DNA from: Meiothermus sp.
GTDB taxonomy: Bacteria > Deinococcota > Deinococci > Deinococcales > Thermaceae
Direction of reading: 5' to 3'
Length of the DNA: 64,000 nucleotides
Assembly: GCF_026004055.1 (NCBI RefSeq)
Contig: NZ_BPIJ01000002.1
Span: 497,803-561,802, forward strand
The notes beneath the pieces were generated by a model. That model was given only the letters and a program-made list of their open reading frames with translations. It was not told where the DNA came from and did not search any database. A program made the position numbers and the translations under genes. Within the stretch, counting starts at the first letter, position 1. The number at the start of each line of letters is the position of its first letter. Of this stretch, positions 33,347 to 41,554 are shown piece by piece.

Positions 33347-33898
33347 ATGTACTACCCCATCAACCCCCGCCGCCCCCGCCCGGATGTGCGCTACCTCGAC
33401 CCCAACTATTTCCTGGGGATCAAGGGCGCTGGGGGCCGCTGGCTGGTGCCGCCAGGGCACTGGCACACCGGCGTGGACTTCAACCATCCAGACGGAATGG
33501 ACTCCGACCTGGGGCAACCCGTCCATGCCATCGAGGCCGGTACGGTGGTATTTGCGGGACTACTGCCAGGGCGCTCCTGGGGCAACGGGGTGGTGATTCA
33601 GCACGGTAACTACTACGCCCGCTACATGCACCTGCGCGACGTGCGGGTAAGCGTTGGCCAGCGGGTGGAGGCCGGCCAGCGCATCGGCACGGTGGGCAAG
33701 GGCTACAACAACGCCTATACCGCCCACCTGCACTTCGATGTGATGGTCAAACGCCCTCCCCGGCGTAAGGATGGCACCACCGATTGGGGTTACTGGCCCG
33801 GAACTGACCTGGCCGCCGTCAAGGAATACTTCACAGACCCCGTGGCTTTTTTTGCCGCCAACAAAATGCAAGAACCCCCGGCCTGGAGGCGCACATGA
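33347..33898 (+). CDS. virus M23-family peptidase
   Basis: A 183-aa zinc endopeptidase of the LytM/M23 type. Zinc ligands are His40 and Asp44 in HWHTGVDF and the second His of HLHF (residue 129), with HGNYYARYMHL between them. It would cut peptidoglycan during entry or release. ATG 33347 has AGGAG about ten bases upstream. The frame is open upstream to GTG 33146 and there encodes a hydrophobic stretch (PPLLFLVMAGLAILAASYP), so a membrane-anchored form is possible. Overlaps the next gene as ATGA. Confidence 0.88.
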   Translation: MYYPINPRRPRPDVRYLDPNYFLGIKGAGGRWLVPPGHWHTGVDFNHPDGMDSDLGQPVHAIEAGTVVFAGLLPGRSWGNGVVIQHGNYYARYMHLRDVRVSVGQRVEAGQRIGTVGKGYNNAYTAHLHFDVMVKRPPRRKDGTTDWGYWPGTDLAAVKEYFTDPVAFFAANKMQEPPAWRRT

Positions 33899-34131
33899 CC
33901 GCCAGCGAAATCCGCGCCAACGGCCCCACCACCGCCATGCTCACCGCCCAGGCCGAGCGGGTGGCCAGGGCGCGGCACATCTTCGACCAGCTTGGCGGCA
34001 CCATAGAACCCTTCGGGCCGGGCCAGGTCTGGGTGAAGTTCCAAGGCTACGACCGCGTGGGCAGCGAGCACATGCTGCCCTGGCATGTCATGCAACTGGT
34101 GGAGCGCTACATCTGGAAGGGGGCCGCATGA
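33895..34131 (+). CDS. virus small protein upstream of the ATPase (78 aa)
   Basis: A 78-aa protein, MTASEIRANGPTTAMLTAQAE, with a helix then a beta-like GQVWVKFQGYDRVGSEHML. Overlaps both neighbours as ATGA. Unknown function; its position between the peptidase and the packaging ATPase suggests a virion or packaging part. Confidence 0.6.
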   Translation: MTASEIRANGPTTAMLTAQAERVARARHIFDQLGGTIEPFGPGQVWVKFQGYDRVGSEHMLPWHVMQLVERYIWKGAA

Positions 34132-34865
34132 GCCGGCAGGCCTTCAACATGTTTATCACCGGGGCCTCTGGGTCGGGGAAGACCACCTATCTGCACGAGG
34201 TGATCCAGGCCGGTAAAGGGCGCTGTGTGTTCGATGTTTGCGTGAATGCCTCGAGGCAGCTCTCCGAGTTCTATACCCACCGGTACTACCTGGGAGCCGA
34301 ACAACTGGCCAAGCGCTACGACCCGGCCAAGCTGGCCCGCCTGATCAAAGCCCAGCGCTCTGTGCACTTCGAGGTGGCCCCCGGCGATGGGGTCTACGAG
34401 TTCATGGACGCACTGGGGCAAGCCTGCATGTCGCTGGGCCAGTTTGAGACCCGCTACTGCATCGTGCGTATTACCGTGGACGAAGCCCAAAACTACCTGG
34501 CCAAGAACCACATGCCGCCTGGTATGAAGCGGGTAGAGGCCGAGGGCCGCAAGTACGGGGTGGACATCATCAAGGTCACGCCGGTTTTCGGCTCGACCAG
34601 CGACGATACGGTGGACTCCGCCGCCTATAAGCAGGCCACACGGGTGGCTATATTCCCGATGGGCGAGCAGCGCCAGCGAGAACGGGTTATGCAGACCTGG
34701 CCGGAGATTCCCGACCCCGGTACCTTCAAATACCCCAACCCGCAAACCAAAACACCAGGTGAGTATGCGGTCTACGACCGGCTTACCGGGCGCGGGGTGG
34801 TGGCCCGGTTGGCCCCCGATGGCAGCCGCTACCTGGAGAGGATTGGAGCTTGGAGGCAAGCATGA
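34128..34865 (+). CDS. virus genome-packaging ATPase (FtsK/HerA type)
   Basis: A 245-aa P-loop ATPase. Walker A is TGASGSGKTTYL (residues 11-22) and Walker B is CIVRITVDEAQ (about 111-121) with the catalytic Glu. Size, the short N-terminus before Walker A, and position directly before the capsid genes match packaging ATPases of double-jelly-roll-lineage and P23-77-like viruses. ATG 34128 overlaps the previous stop; the in-frame upstream region lies within another gene. Confidence 0.85.
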   Translation: MSRQAFNMFITGASGSGKTTYLHEVIQAGKGRCVFDVCVNASRQLSEFYTHRYYLGAEQLAKRYDPAKLARLIKAQRSVHFEVAPGDGVYEFMDALGQACMSLGQFETRYCIVRITVDEAQNYLAKNHMPPGMKRVEAEGRKYGVDIIKVTPVFGSTSDDTVDSAAYKQATRVAIFPMGEQRQRERVMQTWPEIPDPGTFKYPNPQTKTPGEYAVYDRLTGRGVVARLAPDGSRYLERIGAWRQA

Positions 34866-35275
34866 GTGATCTGAAGCAAACCGGCAACGAAGTTATCCGC
34901 ACCATCAAAAACCCTCGCATCCAGGTGGCTGCGCTGGGCGCAACGGTGGGCATTGTGGGCACTGCCCTGGGCCAGAAAGCCCTGTTTTCCCAGTTCCGGG
35001 ATATCTATGGCTGGGAAACCGAAAACGGGGTGTTTCGCCAGGTAGACCCCCTGACCGGGCGGCCCACCCGCGATGTGGTGCCCGAGATATCGCGGATGTT
35101 CAACCTTCGCCGCCAGGCCACCCGGTTCGGGCTGGCTTTACTCGCTGTGGGCAGCTTGGCCCTGGTGAAAGGCGATAGCCCTGCCGCCGAGGGTGTGCGG
35201 ATGGGCCTCATTGCCTCGGCGGGTACCCTGTTGGCCCACGGCATCCAAGACAACGTGCAAGCACTCAACCCGTAA
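34862..35275 (+). CDS. virus membrane protein between ATPase and capsid genes
   Basis: A 137-aa protein with three hydrophobic stretches (VAALGATVGIVGTALG, LALLAVGSLALV, MGLIASAGTLLAHG). It starts at ATG 34862, overlapping the ATPase stop as ATGA; an in-frame ATG lies 12 bases earlier. A small membrane protein is expected at this place in P23-77-like genomes. Confidence 0.65.
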   Translation: MSDLKQTGNEVIRTIKNPRIQVAALGATVGIVGTALGQKALFSQFRDIYGWETENGVFRQVDPLTGRPTRDVVPEISRMFNLRRQATRFGLALLAVGSLALVKGDSPAAEGVRMGLIASAGTLLAHGIQDNVQALNP

Positions 35276-35289
35276 GCAAGGAGGAAAAA

Positions 35290-35802
35290 ATGGCAAAGAA
35301 AACCGTAATCAGCAGTGAATCCGGCAGTTTGGTGGCGCTCACCGCCAACGTGGTGGCCGCCAACGTCCCCACCCCCATCTTCACCTTCACGGTGCCGCGT
35401 GGGGCTGAGTTCGTCATCCCCAACCAGTTCCAGGGCAAGGGCGGCAAGACCACCGGCTTTGACCTCAAGCTCGACCTGAACAAGGCCAGCGGTCAGCGCA
35501 TCAGCGGCAGCTCGAAAATCGAGATTTCGGTGATGGGCCCTGGGTGGGAAGCCCCCAAGCGCTACCGTACCCTGCCCTTCAGCATCTGGCGGGACGTGAC
35601 CCTCAACCAGCAAAAAAGCGCCGAGTACGTGGATCAGATCGCCGGTCAGGTAGACCTAAACGTAGGGCCCGGCCTGGTGCTGATGCAGGACTACAAGTTC
35701 ATCATCAGCGTTCAGGGCCCCGACCAGGTGGACTGGAGCAAGAGCTACGTGGAGTTCGGCACGCTGGAGGGCAAGCCGGGTGAGTTCTCGGGGGTGCGCT
35801 AA
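35290..35802 (+). CDS. virus small major capsid protein (VP16-like)
   Basis: A 170-aa protein, predicted mostly beta, with no TM segment and few cysteines. Its length is close to the small capsid protein VP16 of P23-77 and it occupies the same position after the ATPase. AAGGAGG with ideal spacing precedes ATG 35290, the strongest ribosome site in the element, as expected for an abundant virion protein. Identity rests on synteny, size and composition. Confidence 0.7.
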   Translation: MAKKTVISSESGSLVALTANVVAANVPTPIFTFTVPRGAEFVIPNQFQGKGGKTTGFDLKLDLNKASGQRISGSSKIEISVMGPGWEAPKRYRTLPFSIWRDVTLNQQKSAEYVDQIAGQVDLNVGPGLVLMQDYKFIISVQGPDQVDWSKSYVEFGTLEGKPGEFSGVR

Positions 35803-36566
35803 TGAGCCTGCCCTACGAGATTGTGGGCACCCCTCGCACCCGCGCCCTCACCGCTCAGAGCTTTGAGCCGGGCCAGCAGGTACTGGGCCTGATGTCCACC
35901 GTGGCCAAGATGGAAGTGCCCCGCAATATCGCCATGGTATTGCGGAAGGGCGCTCCCCTCCAGGCTTACATCAAGGCGATTTACGAGACCCAAGGGGCCC
36001 TGACTATTTCCGGCGGGAACGTGGTGGTTGACCTGGGAGCCCAGGGCATCCGGCTGGTGCAAAGCCAACGGCAAAACCCCAGCTTTCCCACCATCGAGCA
36101 CTTGGACATCAAGGGTGAGCTATCGGATGACAACGGTGCGACCTGGACAGAGACCAACGTGGTCTCGGTCAACTGGCAGACCGGGGTGGTAAACCTTCAG
36201 CTCAGCATTGTTCCCGGAGCTAACAAGGCCCGCGTATTTTATCTGCCTGGGGATGGCGAGCTGCAAATTGCTGCGGAAGTGCCCAGCGGCAGCGACGGCA
36301 GCAGTGCGGTCTTTTTCAATACCTCGCTTCGCTCTCTGCACAGCGCCGACCAGACCAACCGCCTGACCGCACCCAGCCTGGGCACGGCCCGTGATGTCTT
36401 TCTGGCTCCCGAGTTCATTTTGGCCATTCGGGTGCGCTCCAACAGCCGGATTTACTGGGGCAACGACGCCGAGAACATCTTCAACCTGCCGGTGATTGAC
36501 ACCCCCATCCGGGTGCTGGATGCCCCCATGCTCTTGCGCCTGGCCGAGCAGCAGTTGAAGGGATAG
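35802..36566 (+). CDS. virus large major capsid protein (VP17-like)
   Basis: A 254-aa beta-rich protein starting MSLPYEIVGTPRTRALTAQS and overlapping the small capsid gene by one base. It lacks TM segments. VP17 of P23-77 is somewhat larger (about 32 kDa against about 28 kDa here). Adjacent small and large capsid genes are the hallmark of this virus group. The call is an inference from order and size. Confidence 0.7.
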   Translation: MSLPYEIVGTPRTRALTAQSFEPGQQVLGLMSTVAKMEVPRNIAMVLRKGAPLQAYIKAIYETQGALTISGGNVVVDLGAQGIRLVQSQRQNPSFPTIEHLDIKGELSDDNGATWTETNVVSVNWQTGVVNLQLSIVPGANKARVFYLPGDGELQIAAEVPSGSDGSSAVFFNTSLRSLHSADQTNRLTAPSLGTARDVFLAPEFILAIRVRSNSRIYWGNDAENIFNLPVIDTPIRVLDAPMLLRLAEQQLKG

Positions 36567-36575
36567 GAGGATCGC

Positions 36576-36812
36576 GTGGATCTGGTTGGCCCCATTGTGA
36601 ACATTGTGGACGGTCTGGTGAACCGTGACCTGCGGATGCAGCAGGCCGAAGCCGCCGAGGCCCAGGCCAGACTGCAACAGGAGCAGCTCAAACAACAGGC
36701 CGAGCTAGCCCGCCTCGAGGCCCAGAAAATGCAAACCCTGCTGCTGTATGGCGTGGCGGGGTTGGGCATTCTGACGGCAGGCTATATCGCCTTCAAATAC
36801 CTGGGGAAGTGA
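36576..36812 (+). CDS. virus coiled-coil/TM protein (78 aa)
   Basis: Starts at GTG 36576 after AGGAGG. Residues 20-52 are a Gln/Glu/Ala-rich coiled coil (AEAAEAQARLQQEQLKQQAE), followed by a TM segment (LLLYGVAGLGILTAGYIAF). Probably a minor virion membrane protein. Confidence 0.65.
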   Translation: MDLVGPIVNIVDGLVNRDLRMQQAEAAEAQARLQQEQLKQQAELARLEAQKMQTLLLYGVAGLGILTAGYIAFKYLGK

Positions 36813-36813
36813 G

Positions 36814-37029
36814 ATGACGACCGGGCAGAAGGTGCTGATTGGGGGCCTGGCCGTGCTGGCCCTGGCCGGTGGCGTGTACGCCCTGAACCGGCGTAAGCCC
36901 AGGCCAACGGTGGTCACGGTGCAGACCGGCGTAACCGATGCACAAGTGCGCTACCAGTCGGTGCAGCTTGACCTAAATCACCTGGCAGCGGGCGATGGCT
37001 TCCGCTATCACGGAACGGTGGTGGTATGA
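36814..37029 (+). CDS. virus single-TM protein (71 aa)
   Basis: Starts MTTGQKVLIGGLAVLALAGG, an N-terminal TM segment, then a basic stretch and a short soluble tail. The start resembles that of the next gene (MTTGQTVAL), which suggests duplication of the anchor. It overlaps the next gene by four bases. Confidence 0.65.
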   Translation: MTTGQKVLIGGLAVLALAGGVYALNRRKPRPTVVTVQTGVTDAQVRYQSVQLDLNHLAAGDGFRYHGTVVV

Positions 37030-37886
37030 CGACCGGACAGACTGTGGCTTTGACCCTGGGTTCGGTAGCCGTGCTGGCCGCCCTGGCCGGCGGGGGCTAC
37101 TACCTCTACCGCCGGGGGCAGCAGCCGGTTATGTCTGAAGGTAGGCCTACCCCGCCCAACCTGACTGCGCCGGTGCAGGCAGTGCGCCCGGCCCTGCCCT
37201 CCCCCAGCGACCCCACCCCCCCGGTCAACCCCAACGCTACCCCGGCAGACGTGCTGGCTGAAATACAGCGTCAGCAGGCCCTCGAGGCCGAACGCCAACG
37301 ACAGGCCGAAATCCGCAGCTTCATTGACCGCATTGCGGCGGTGGAAAACCTCCAGATGCTCAAGCTGGCCGATATAGACGCCATTGAGCGCAACCCGGTG
37401 CCCCTCGAGACCTTCGAGCAAGAATACTTCAACAACGCCTACCAAAGCGGAAGATACCAGGGCCTGGTGAACGCCTGCCGCGACGCGGTGTGGAGCAACT
37501 GTGGAGGCCGGGGTTTCCTGGGATGGGGCCGCTGCCCGGACGACAACTGGCCCGGCTGTGATCAAAAAGCCAGCGTTCTAAACGGGTACTTCAAAGGAGC
37601 CTGGAATAACCAGACCGACCGCAACCCCTACCGGGTACTGGCCGACGAGGCCGGGCCCTACGCCCAGCAACGTCTGGCCCAGTGGAAAGCCGACCAGAAG
37701 CGGCCCCACGAAGCCAAGCTGGTTGAGCTGGAGATCCAATACCGGGGCATGGTCAAAGAACTAAAAACCCGCTACGGGGTGGACTACACCCCGCAAGCAG
37801 CCAACGCCTATGCCGGCCACGAGCGGGCCAACCAACTGCTGGCCAGCGGCAACTACAGCGCGGTGCAACCCTACGCCGTGGCCTGA
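37026..37886 (+). CDS. virus membrane-anchored protein (286 aa)
   Basis: An N-terminal TM segment (LGSVAVLAALAGGGYYLYRR), a proline-rich linker to about residue 72, a Gln/Glu/Arg coiled coil (EIQRQQALEAERQRQAEIRS), then a Cys/Trp-containing domain (WSNCGGRGFLGWGRCPDDNW) and a helical end. Four cysteines near 160-185 may pair. It may be a minor capsid or vertex protein; function unknown. Confidence 0.65.
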   Translation: MTTGQTVALTLGSVAVLAALAGGGYYLYRRGQQPVMSEGRPTPPNLTAPVQAVRPALPSPSDPTPPVNPNATPADVLAEIQRQQALEAERQRQAEIRSFIDRIAAVENLQMLKLADIDAIERNPVPLETFEQEYFNNAYQSGRYQGLVNACRDAVWSNCGGRGFLGWGRCPDDNWPGCDQKASVLNGYFKGAWNNQTDRNPYRVLADEAGPYAQQRLAQWKADQKRPHEAKLVELEIQYRGMVKELKTRYGVDYTPQAANAYAGHERANQLLASGNYSAVQPYAVA

Positions 37887-37901
37887 CGAAAGGAAGTGAA
37901 C

Positions 37902-38156
37902 ATGAGCGAAAAAACCCTTCTCTGGATTCTGGGCGGTGTGCTCCTGGGAGCCGCGGGCTACCTGGGTTACACCTACTTCCAGTCCACCAAGCCCGATCCT
38001 TTGCCGGCGGGGAATGCCGGTACGCCCCAGTTGATCCCTGGGTACCAGGACTACCGCAACACCGAACGCACGATCCCGGTCGGCGTGGATGCTCCCCTCA
38101 CCCCTGACGAACAAGAAATGCTGTACATGTGGACGATCCCCACCCCGGAGAACTAA
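37902..38156 (+). CDS. virus single-TM protein (84 aa)
   Basis: N-terminal TM segment (LLWILGGVLLGAAGYLGYTY) and a soluble tail ending MLYMWTIPTPEN. AAAGGAAG precedes ATG 37902; an in-frame GTG six bases earlier is possible. Probable virion membrane protein. Confidence 0.6.
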   Translation: MSEKTLLWILGGVLLGAAGYLGYTYFQSTKPDPLPAGNAGTPQLIPGYQDYRNTERTIPVGVDAPLTPDEQEMLYMWTIPTPEN

Positions 38157-38157
38157 C

Positions 38158-38589
38158 ATGCCGCTCGATCTCCAAGCGCTGCTGCTTGCCGTGCTCCACA
38201 GCACGATAGACACCCTCTTCACCTTTGCCAACGGGGCTATCCCAGCCCTGCTGGTGGCCTGGCTAACCGATACAGTGCTGCGGCTGGTGCCGTTTTTGCG
38301 GCCCTTCCGCGAGAACATCAAGCAGTACATCCTGGCCCGCATCGAGGAGCTGCGCCTGAAGCGAGCAGAAAATGCGGTGCTGGCGGCTGGCCAGAAATAC
38401 AAGGCCGATTTACAGCAGATGACCCAGGAATACCAGTGCACGCCCCCACCGGCGGCCATCGAGGCCCTCAAGGCCGAACGCCTGGCCGAGGCCATGCACC
38501 TGGCCAGCCGGATTGCCGGCCCCAATGACGCACGGCTGCTGGTGGAAGCCGCGCTTGCAAAACTCAAACAGCAGGGGGTCAACCCATGA
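38158..38589 (+). CDS. virus membrane/coiled-coil protein (143 aa)
   Basis: N-terminal hydrophobic region (GAIPALLVAWLTDTVLRLVPF) followed by an arginine/alanine-rich helix (LARIEELRLKRAENAVLAAG) and a helical C-terminus. Starts one base after the previous stop and overlaps the next gene as ATGA. Unknown function. Confidence 0.6.
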   Translation: MPLDLQALLLAVLHSTIDTLFTFANGAIPALLVAWLTDTVLRLVPFLRPFRENIKQYILARIEELRLKRAENAVLAAGQKYKADLQQMTQEYQCTPPPAAIEALKAERLAEAMHLASRIAGPNDARLLVEAALAKLKQQGVNP

Positions 38590-38717
38590 GTGAGAGCTTC
38601 AAACAGGGGTTTGCCTTCACTGCCGGGGCTGCGGTCTTTTTGGCAGCCTTGGTGCTGGTGGGCAAGCTGCTATCTCGCAAGACTGAGCCAAGTGGGTGCG
38701 GTTGTGGAGGAAAGTGA
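38586..38717 (+). CDS. virus single-TM mini-protein (43 aa)
   Basis: MSESFKQGFAFTAGAAVFLA leads into one TM segment (AALVLVGKLL) and a short tail ending SGCGCGGK. It overlaps the previous gene as ATGA. Too short to judge by similarity; tight packing supports it. Confidence 0.55.
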   Translation: MSESFKQGFAFTAGAAVFLAALVLVGKLLSRKTEPSGCGCGGK

Positions 38718-38727
38718 GGAGAAGAAG

Positions 38728-38931
38728 ATGCTGGGCTACCTGGACTTGCTGGTAAAGGCGCTCGAGCGCATCGGTGCGCTGGCCCTGGTAGCCTACATCC
38801 TGATCGTTTGGATGCCCGAGCAAAACCGCAAGATCGACCAGGTATCGGTTGCCCAGGCCAAACAGGCAGTGGTGCTCGAGCGCGTCGTCGAGGTGCTGGA
38901 TCGCATTGATCGCGGCATCGGGAGGCCCTGA
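38728..38931 (+). CDS. virus single-TM protein (67 aa)
   Basis: Starts MLGYLDLLVKALERIGALAL after AGGAGAAG. One TM segment (GALALVAYILIVWM) is followed by a heptad-like helix (QAVVLERVVEVLDRID). The shape, short N-terminus, TM, coiled coil, is that of a holin-like or spanin-like protein, but this is only a resemblance. Ends one base into the next gene. Confidence 0.6.
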   Translation: MLGYLDLLVKALERIGALALVAYILIVWMPEQNRKIDQVSVAQAKQAVVLERVVEVLDRIDRGIGRP

Positions 38932-39392
38932 TGTTTCCGAACCTATCCGAGCTGGTGAACAAGCTGGATAACGTCTTCAAGTTTGTCTGTGGCCAACTGG
39001 TAGAGCTGGTCAGCGGCCAGGCCGAAAGTAACACCCAGGTGCGGCGGATCGCCCAGGCCTTCACTGCCGAATACGGCGAGTTTGTGGAAGACCCCAACGC
39101 CGGCATCTTCCGCCGGAAGGTGCTTCAACCGCCCTGGGTCTGGGAGGGCACCGTAACCCAACAAACTGTCATCGAGACGCGACACCCCCAGGGAAAGCGC
39201 CTGATCTACGGGGGCTACTACGCCAATATCGGGGACAACCCCTTTCAGGTGCGGCTCATCTCTCCCGGTGGGGAAAGCCCGCCCCACACCCTGCCGCCGG
39301 GGGTTTCGATCCCGATTACCTCGGTAATCCAGCAAGTGGTGATTATTCCGGTAGACGGCCAGCCTGCCAGCTACCAGATTTACGGACGATGA
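38931..39392 (+). CDS. virus structural protein, unknown (153 aa)
   Basis: A helical N-terminal 60 residues and a beta-rich C-terminal half (ISPGGESPPHTLPPGVSIPI) that recalls virion decoration or spike-base domains. Starts by overlapping the previous stop by one base and ends four bases into the spike-like gene. No family recognised. Confidence 0.6.
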   Translation: MFPNLSELVNKLDNVFKFVCGQLVELVSGQAESNTQVRRIAQAFTAEYGEFVEDPNAGIFRRKVLQPPWVWEGTVTQQTVIETRHPQGKRLIYGGYYANIGDNPFQVRLISPGGESPPHTLPPGVSIPITSVIQQVVIIPVDGQPASYQIYGR

Positions 39393-40522
39393 TTCAGGCC
39401 CGCACCAGCAAACGAGGCCGCCACCACCTGCCTGAAGTGGCGTTGTATCGTGGCCCTGCTGCGATTGGTGAGGTGGGTAGCGGTAGTTATGCTGATTTGT
39501 TTGGGCACAAATGGGCCTGTGTGTGGGACAAGGCTCGAGGATTGCTTCTGTACAAAGAAATAGGCGCTGTGTGGGCCGAGCAAACCAGCCCTGAGCCATT
39601 GCCAACTCTACAAAAAACTGACCGGCACCTTTCGGTTCAATCCGACCAGGCGGCCAGGCCGGTCATTGCATGGGAAAGTTCCGGCACTTTGTGGGTATGG
39701 TTTTGGAATCCCATCACGGCAGTGTTTGACCTGGAAGGCGTAGGCCCTGGCCTAGACCCTGTGCTGTTGATGGATGCCCAAATAAACGGCATCACCAGCA
39801 ACTCAGATGTGGTGTTGTTTTATCTATCCCCTAGCCGAACCACCATCCATTACCGCCTTCAACGCGACCGCTGGGGCATTGAATACACGCTAGCCACGTT
39901 ACCTGAACCAATGTATCTGGATCAGGCCATAGCTTTGCCCTGGCGATATGAGCTATGGCTAGGCAGTGACACCACTCCAAGCGTGGCCTTACGATCGGCG
40001 CTGTATCCGGTGGATGTAGGCACGGAATCTCTAAACAGCACGGTCAGCCCACTCGACGGGCACTATTTGCCTGCACGGCTGGATAACAGCGCGTCCGAGG
40101 CCCTGAGCGGGCAGATTGAGCCCAGGCCGGGAACCTACATGCCTGCTGCCATCTATCCCCTCGCCCGCCTCGAGGCCCTCGCCGGACAGATTGAGCCCCG
40201 GCCTGGGGCCTACGCGCTGGCAGTTATTCGCGCCAACCCAGCCACCGAGGCCCTCGCCGGACAGATTGAGCCCAGGCCAGGTGCCTACGCGCTGGCAGTT
40301 ATTCGCGCCAACCCAGCCACCGAGGCCCTCGCCGGACAGATTGAGCCCAGGCCAGGTGCCTACGCGCTGGCAGTTATTCGCGCCAACCCAGCCACCGAGG
40401 CCCTCGCCGGACAGATTGAGCCCAGGCCAGGTGCCTACGCGCTGGCAGTCATCCGCGCCAACCCGGCCACCGAAGCCCTGGCCGGACAGATCGAGCCGCT
40501 GAACGGCAGGTATCACCTATGA
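39389..40522 (+). CDS. virus spike-like protein with tandem repeats
   Basis: A 377-aa protein. Residues 1-220 are a beta-rich domain with many Trp and Tyr. From about residue 237 come 25-residue repeats of the form EALAGQIEPRPGAYALAVIR plus ANPAT, five full and one partial, encoded by a 75-bp DNA tandem array. It is followed by another adsorption-type protein. A receptor-binding or spike role is likely from position and repeat architecture but not proven. Confidence 0.7.
   Translation: MIQARTSKRGRHHLPEVALYRGPAAIGEVGSGSYADLFGHKWACVWDKARGLLLYKEIGAVWAEQTSPEPLPTLQKTDRHLSVQSDQAARPVIAWESSGTLWVWFWNPITAVFDLEGVGPGLDPVLLMDAQINGITSNSDVVLFYLSPSRTTIHYRLQRDRWGIEYTLATLPEPMYLDQAIALPWRYELWLGSDTTPSVALRSALYPVDVGTESLNSTVSPLDGHYLPARLDNSASEALSGQIEPRPGTYMPAAIYPLARLEALAGQIEPRPGAYALAVIRANPATEALAGQIEPRPGAYALAVIRANPATEALAGQIEPRPGAYALAVIRANPATEALAGQIEPRPGAYALAVIRANPATEALAGQIEPLNGRYHL
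40097..40500. repeat. 75-bp tandem repeat array (5.4 units)
   Basis: Units begin at 40097, 40172, 40247, 40322, 40397 and 40472. Units 3 and 4 are identical over all 75 bases, units 2 and 5 differ by a few bases, and units 1 and 6 are degenerate. Near-identity at the DNA level points to recent expansion. Confidence 0.95.
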
Positions 40523-41553
40523 AGTTGAAACACTTTACGCCCGAACTCTCAGCCAAAGTGCCAATGTCGGTTGGCATCAAAGCATGGATAGAGGTCAAAA
40601 AATATCGCCGTGGTAGTTCGAGTCCGCACTTCTACCATGCTCAGCACAATCTTATTTTGAACAAAGGGCTTGATTATGGCTTGGCTAACTGGGGAAATGG
40701 TATACTGCATCCAGTAGAAAGCGAAATTTATCGTGGATATGAAATGATGTTTGTTTATGTTGCAGTGGGGACAGGAACCGCCAACCCATCTGTAACCCAA
40801 ACAGAACTACAAAACGAACTGGCACGGACCGCAGCAAATCTCGGTCTGGGCGCTGGGCGGACTCGACAGCGTTTGAGCGATGGCGTGCACCGGATTACCT
40901 TCACCAGGGCATTTGACTACAACCAAGCCAACGGAAACCTTACCGAGTTTGGAGGCAGTCATAGCGCCAACTCAGCCGACGGTACTCACACCAGGGAGCT
41001 GTTTAGAGATGGCGGTGGTAACCCCATCGTGATAATCAAAACTAGCAATGAAAGACTGGCCATCACATATCACTTTGAAGTTACACTAACCCCGACAGTT
41101 CAAACCGACCAAGGCTCGATCAACTTGCTGGACAACAATAACAACGTTGTACTGACACGTCTGGTGCGTGGGTTATGGATAGGCAGTGGCAGCAGTCCAT
41201 ACGGGGATTACGGTGGATTCATCGGGGACAATGGTAGGGCAGACCGCATTGGACACTGGCTAACCTCACAAGCGTCCAACATGACATACCTGAACGGGGC
41301 TGCCTCCGACGGCGGTCGTTATGGTGGGCGTTTGGCCTATACCAATGGCACCTACTATCGTGACGTAGAAGGCGAGCGAGGGCCTGAAGCCAGCAACCAA
41401 AATATATTTGCCTACGGACTAGCCGGTAGTACGGATTCGCAAGTGTCGTACAAAATCCGCTTTGTGGATGGAGCGGGCGCAGATAACCCCATTGCCAAAA
41501 ACAAGGACTACCGATTGCGGCTGGGGCTGCGTATGAACGTGCAAAGGGTGTAA
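40519..41553 (+). CDS. virus adsorption/fibre-like protein (344 aa)
   Basis: A glycine-, asparagine- and tyrosine-rich beta protein (SGSSPYGDYGGFIGDNGRAD, LAYTNGTYYRDVEGERG) with the look of tail-fibre or spike head domains. Base composition is clearly AT-richer than in the structural genes before it, which suggests separate acquisition, as is usual for host-range genes. Overlaps the repeat protein gene by four bases. Confidence 0.65.
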   Translation: MKLKHFTPELSAKVPMSVGIKAWIEVKKYRRGSSSPHFYHAQHNLILNKGLDYGLANWGNGILHPVESEIYRGYEMMFVYVAVGTGTANPSVTQTELQNELARTAANLGLGAGRTRQRLSDGVHRITFTRAFDYNQANGNLTEFGGSHSANSADGTHTRELFRDGGGNPIVIIKTSNERLAITYHFEVTLTPTVQTDQGSINLLDNNNNVVLTRLVRGLWIGSGSSPYGDYGGFIGDNGRADRIGHWLTSQASNMTYLNGAASDGGRYGGRLAYTNGTYYRDVEGERGPEASNQNIFAYGLAGSTDSQVSYKIRFVDGAGADNPIAKNKDYRLRLGLRMNVQRV

Positions 41554-41554
41554 T

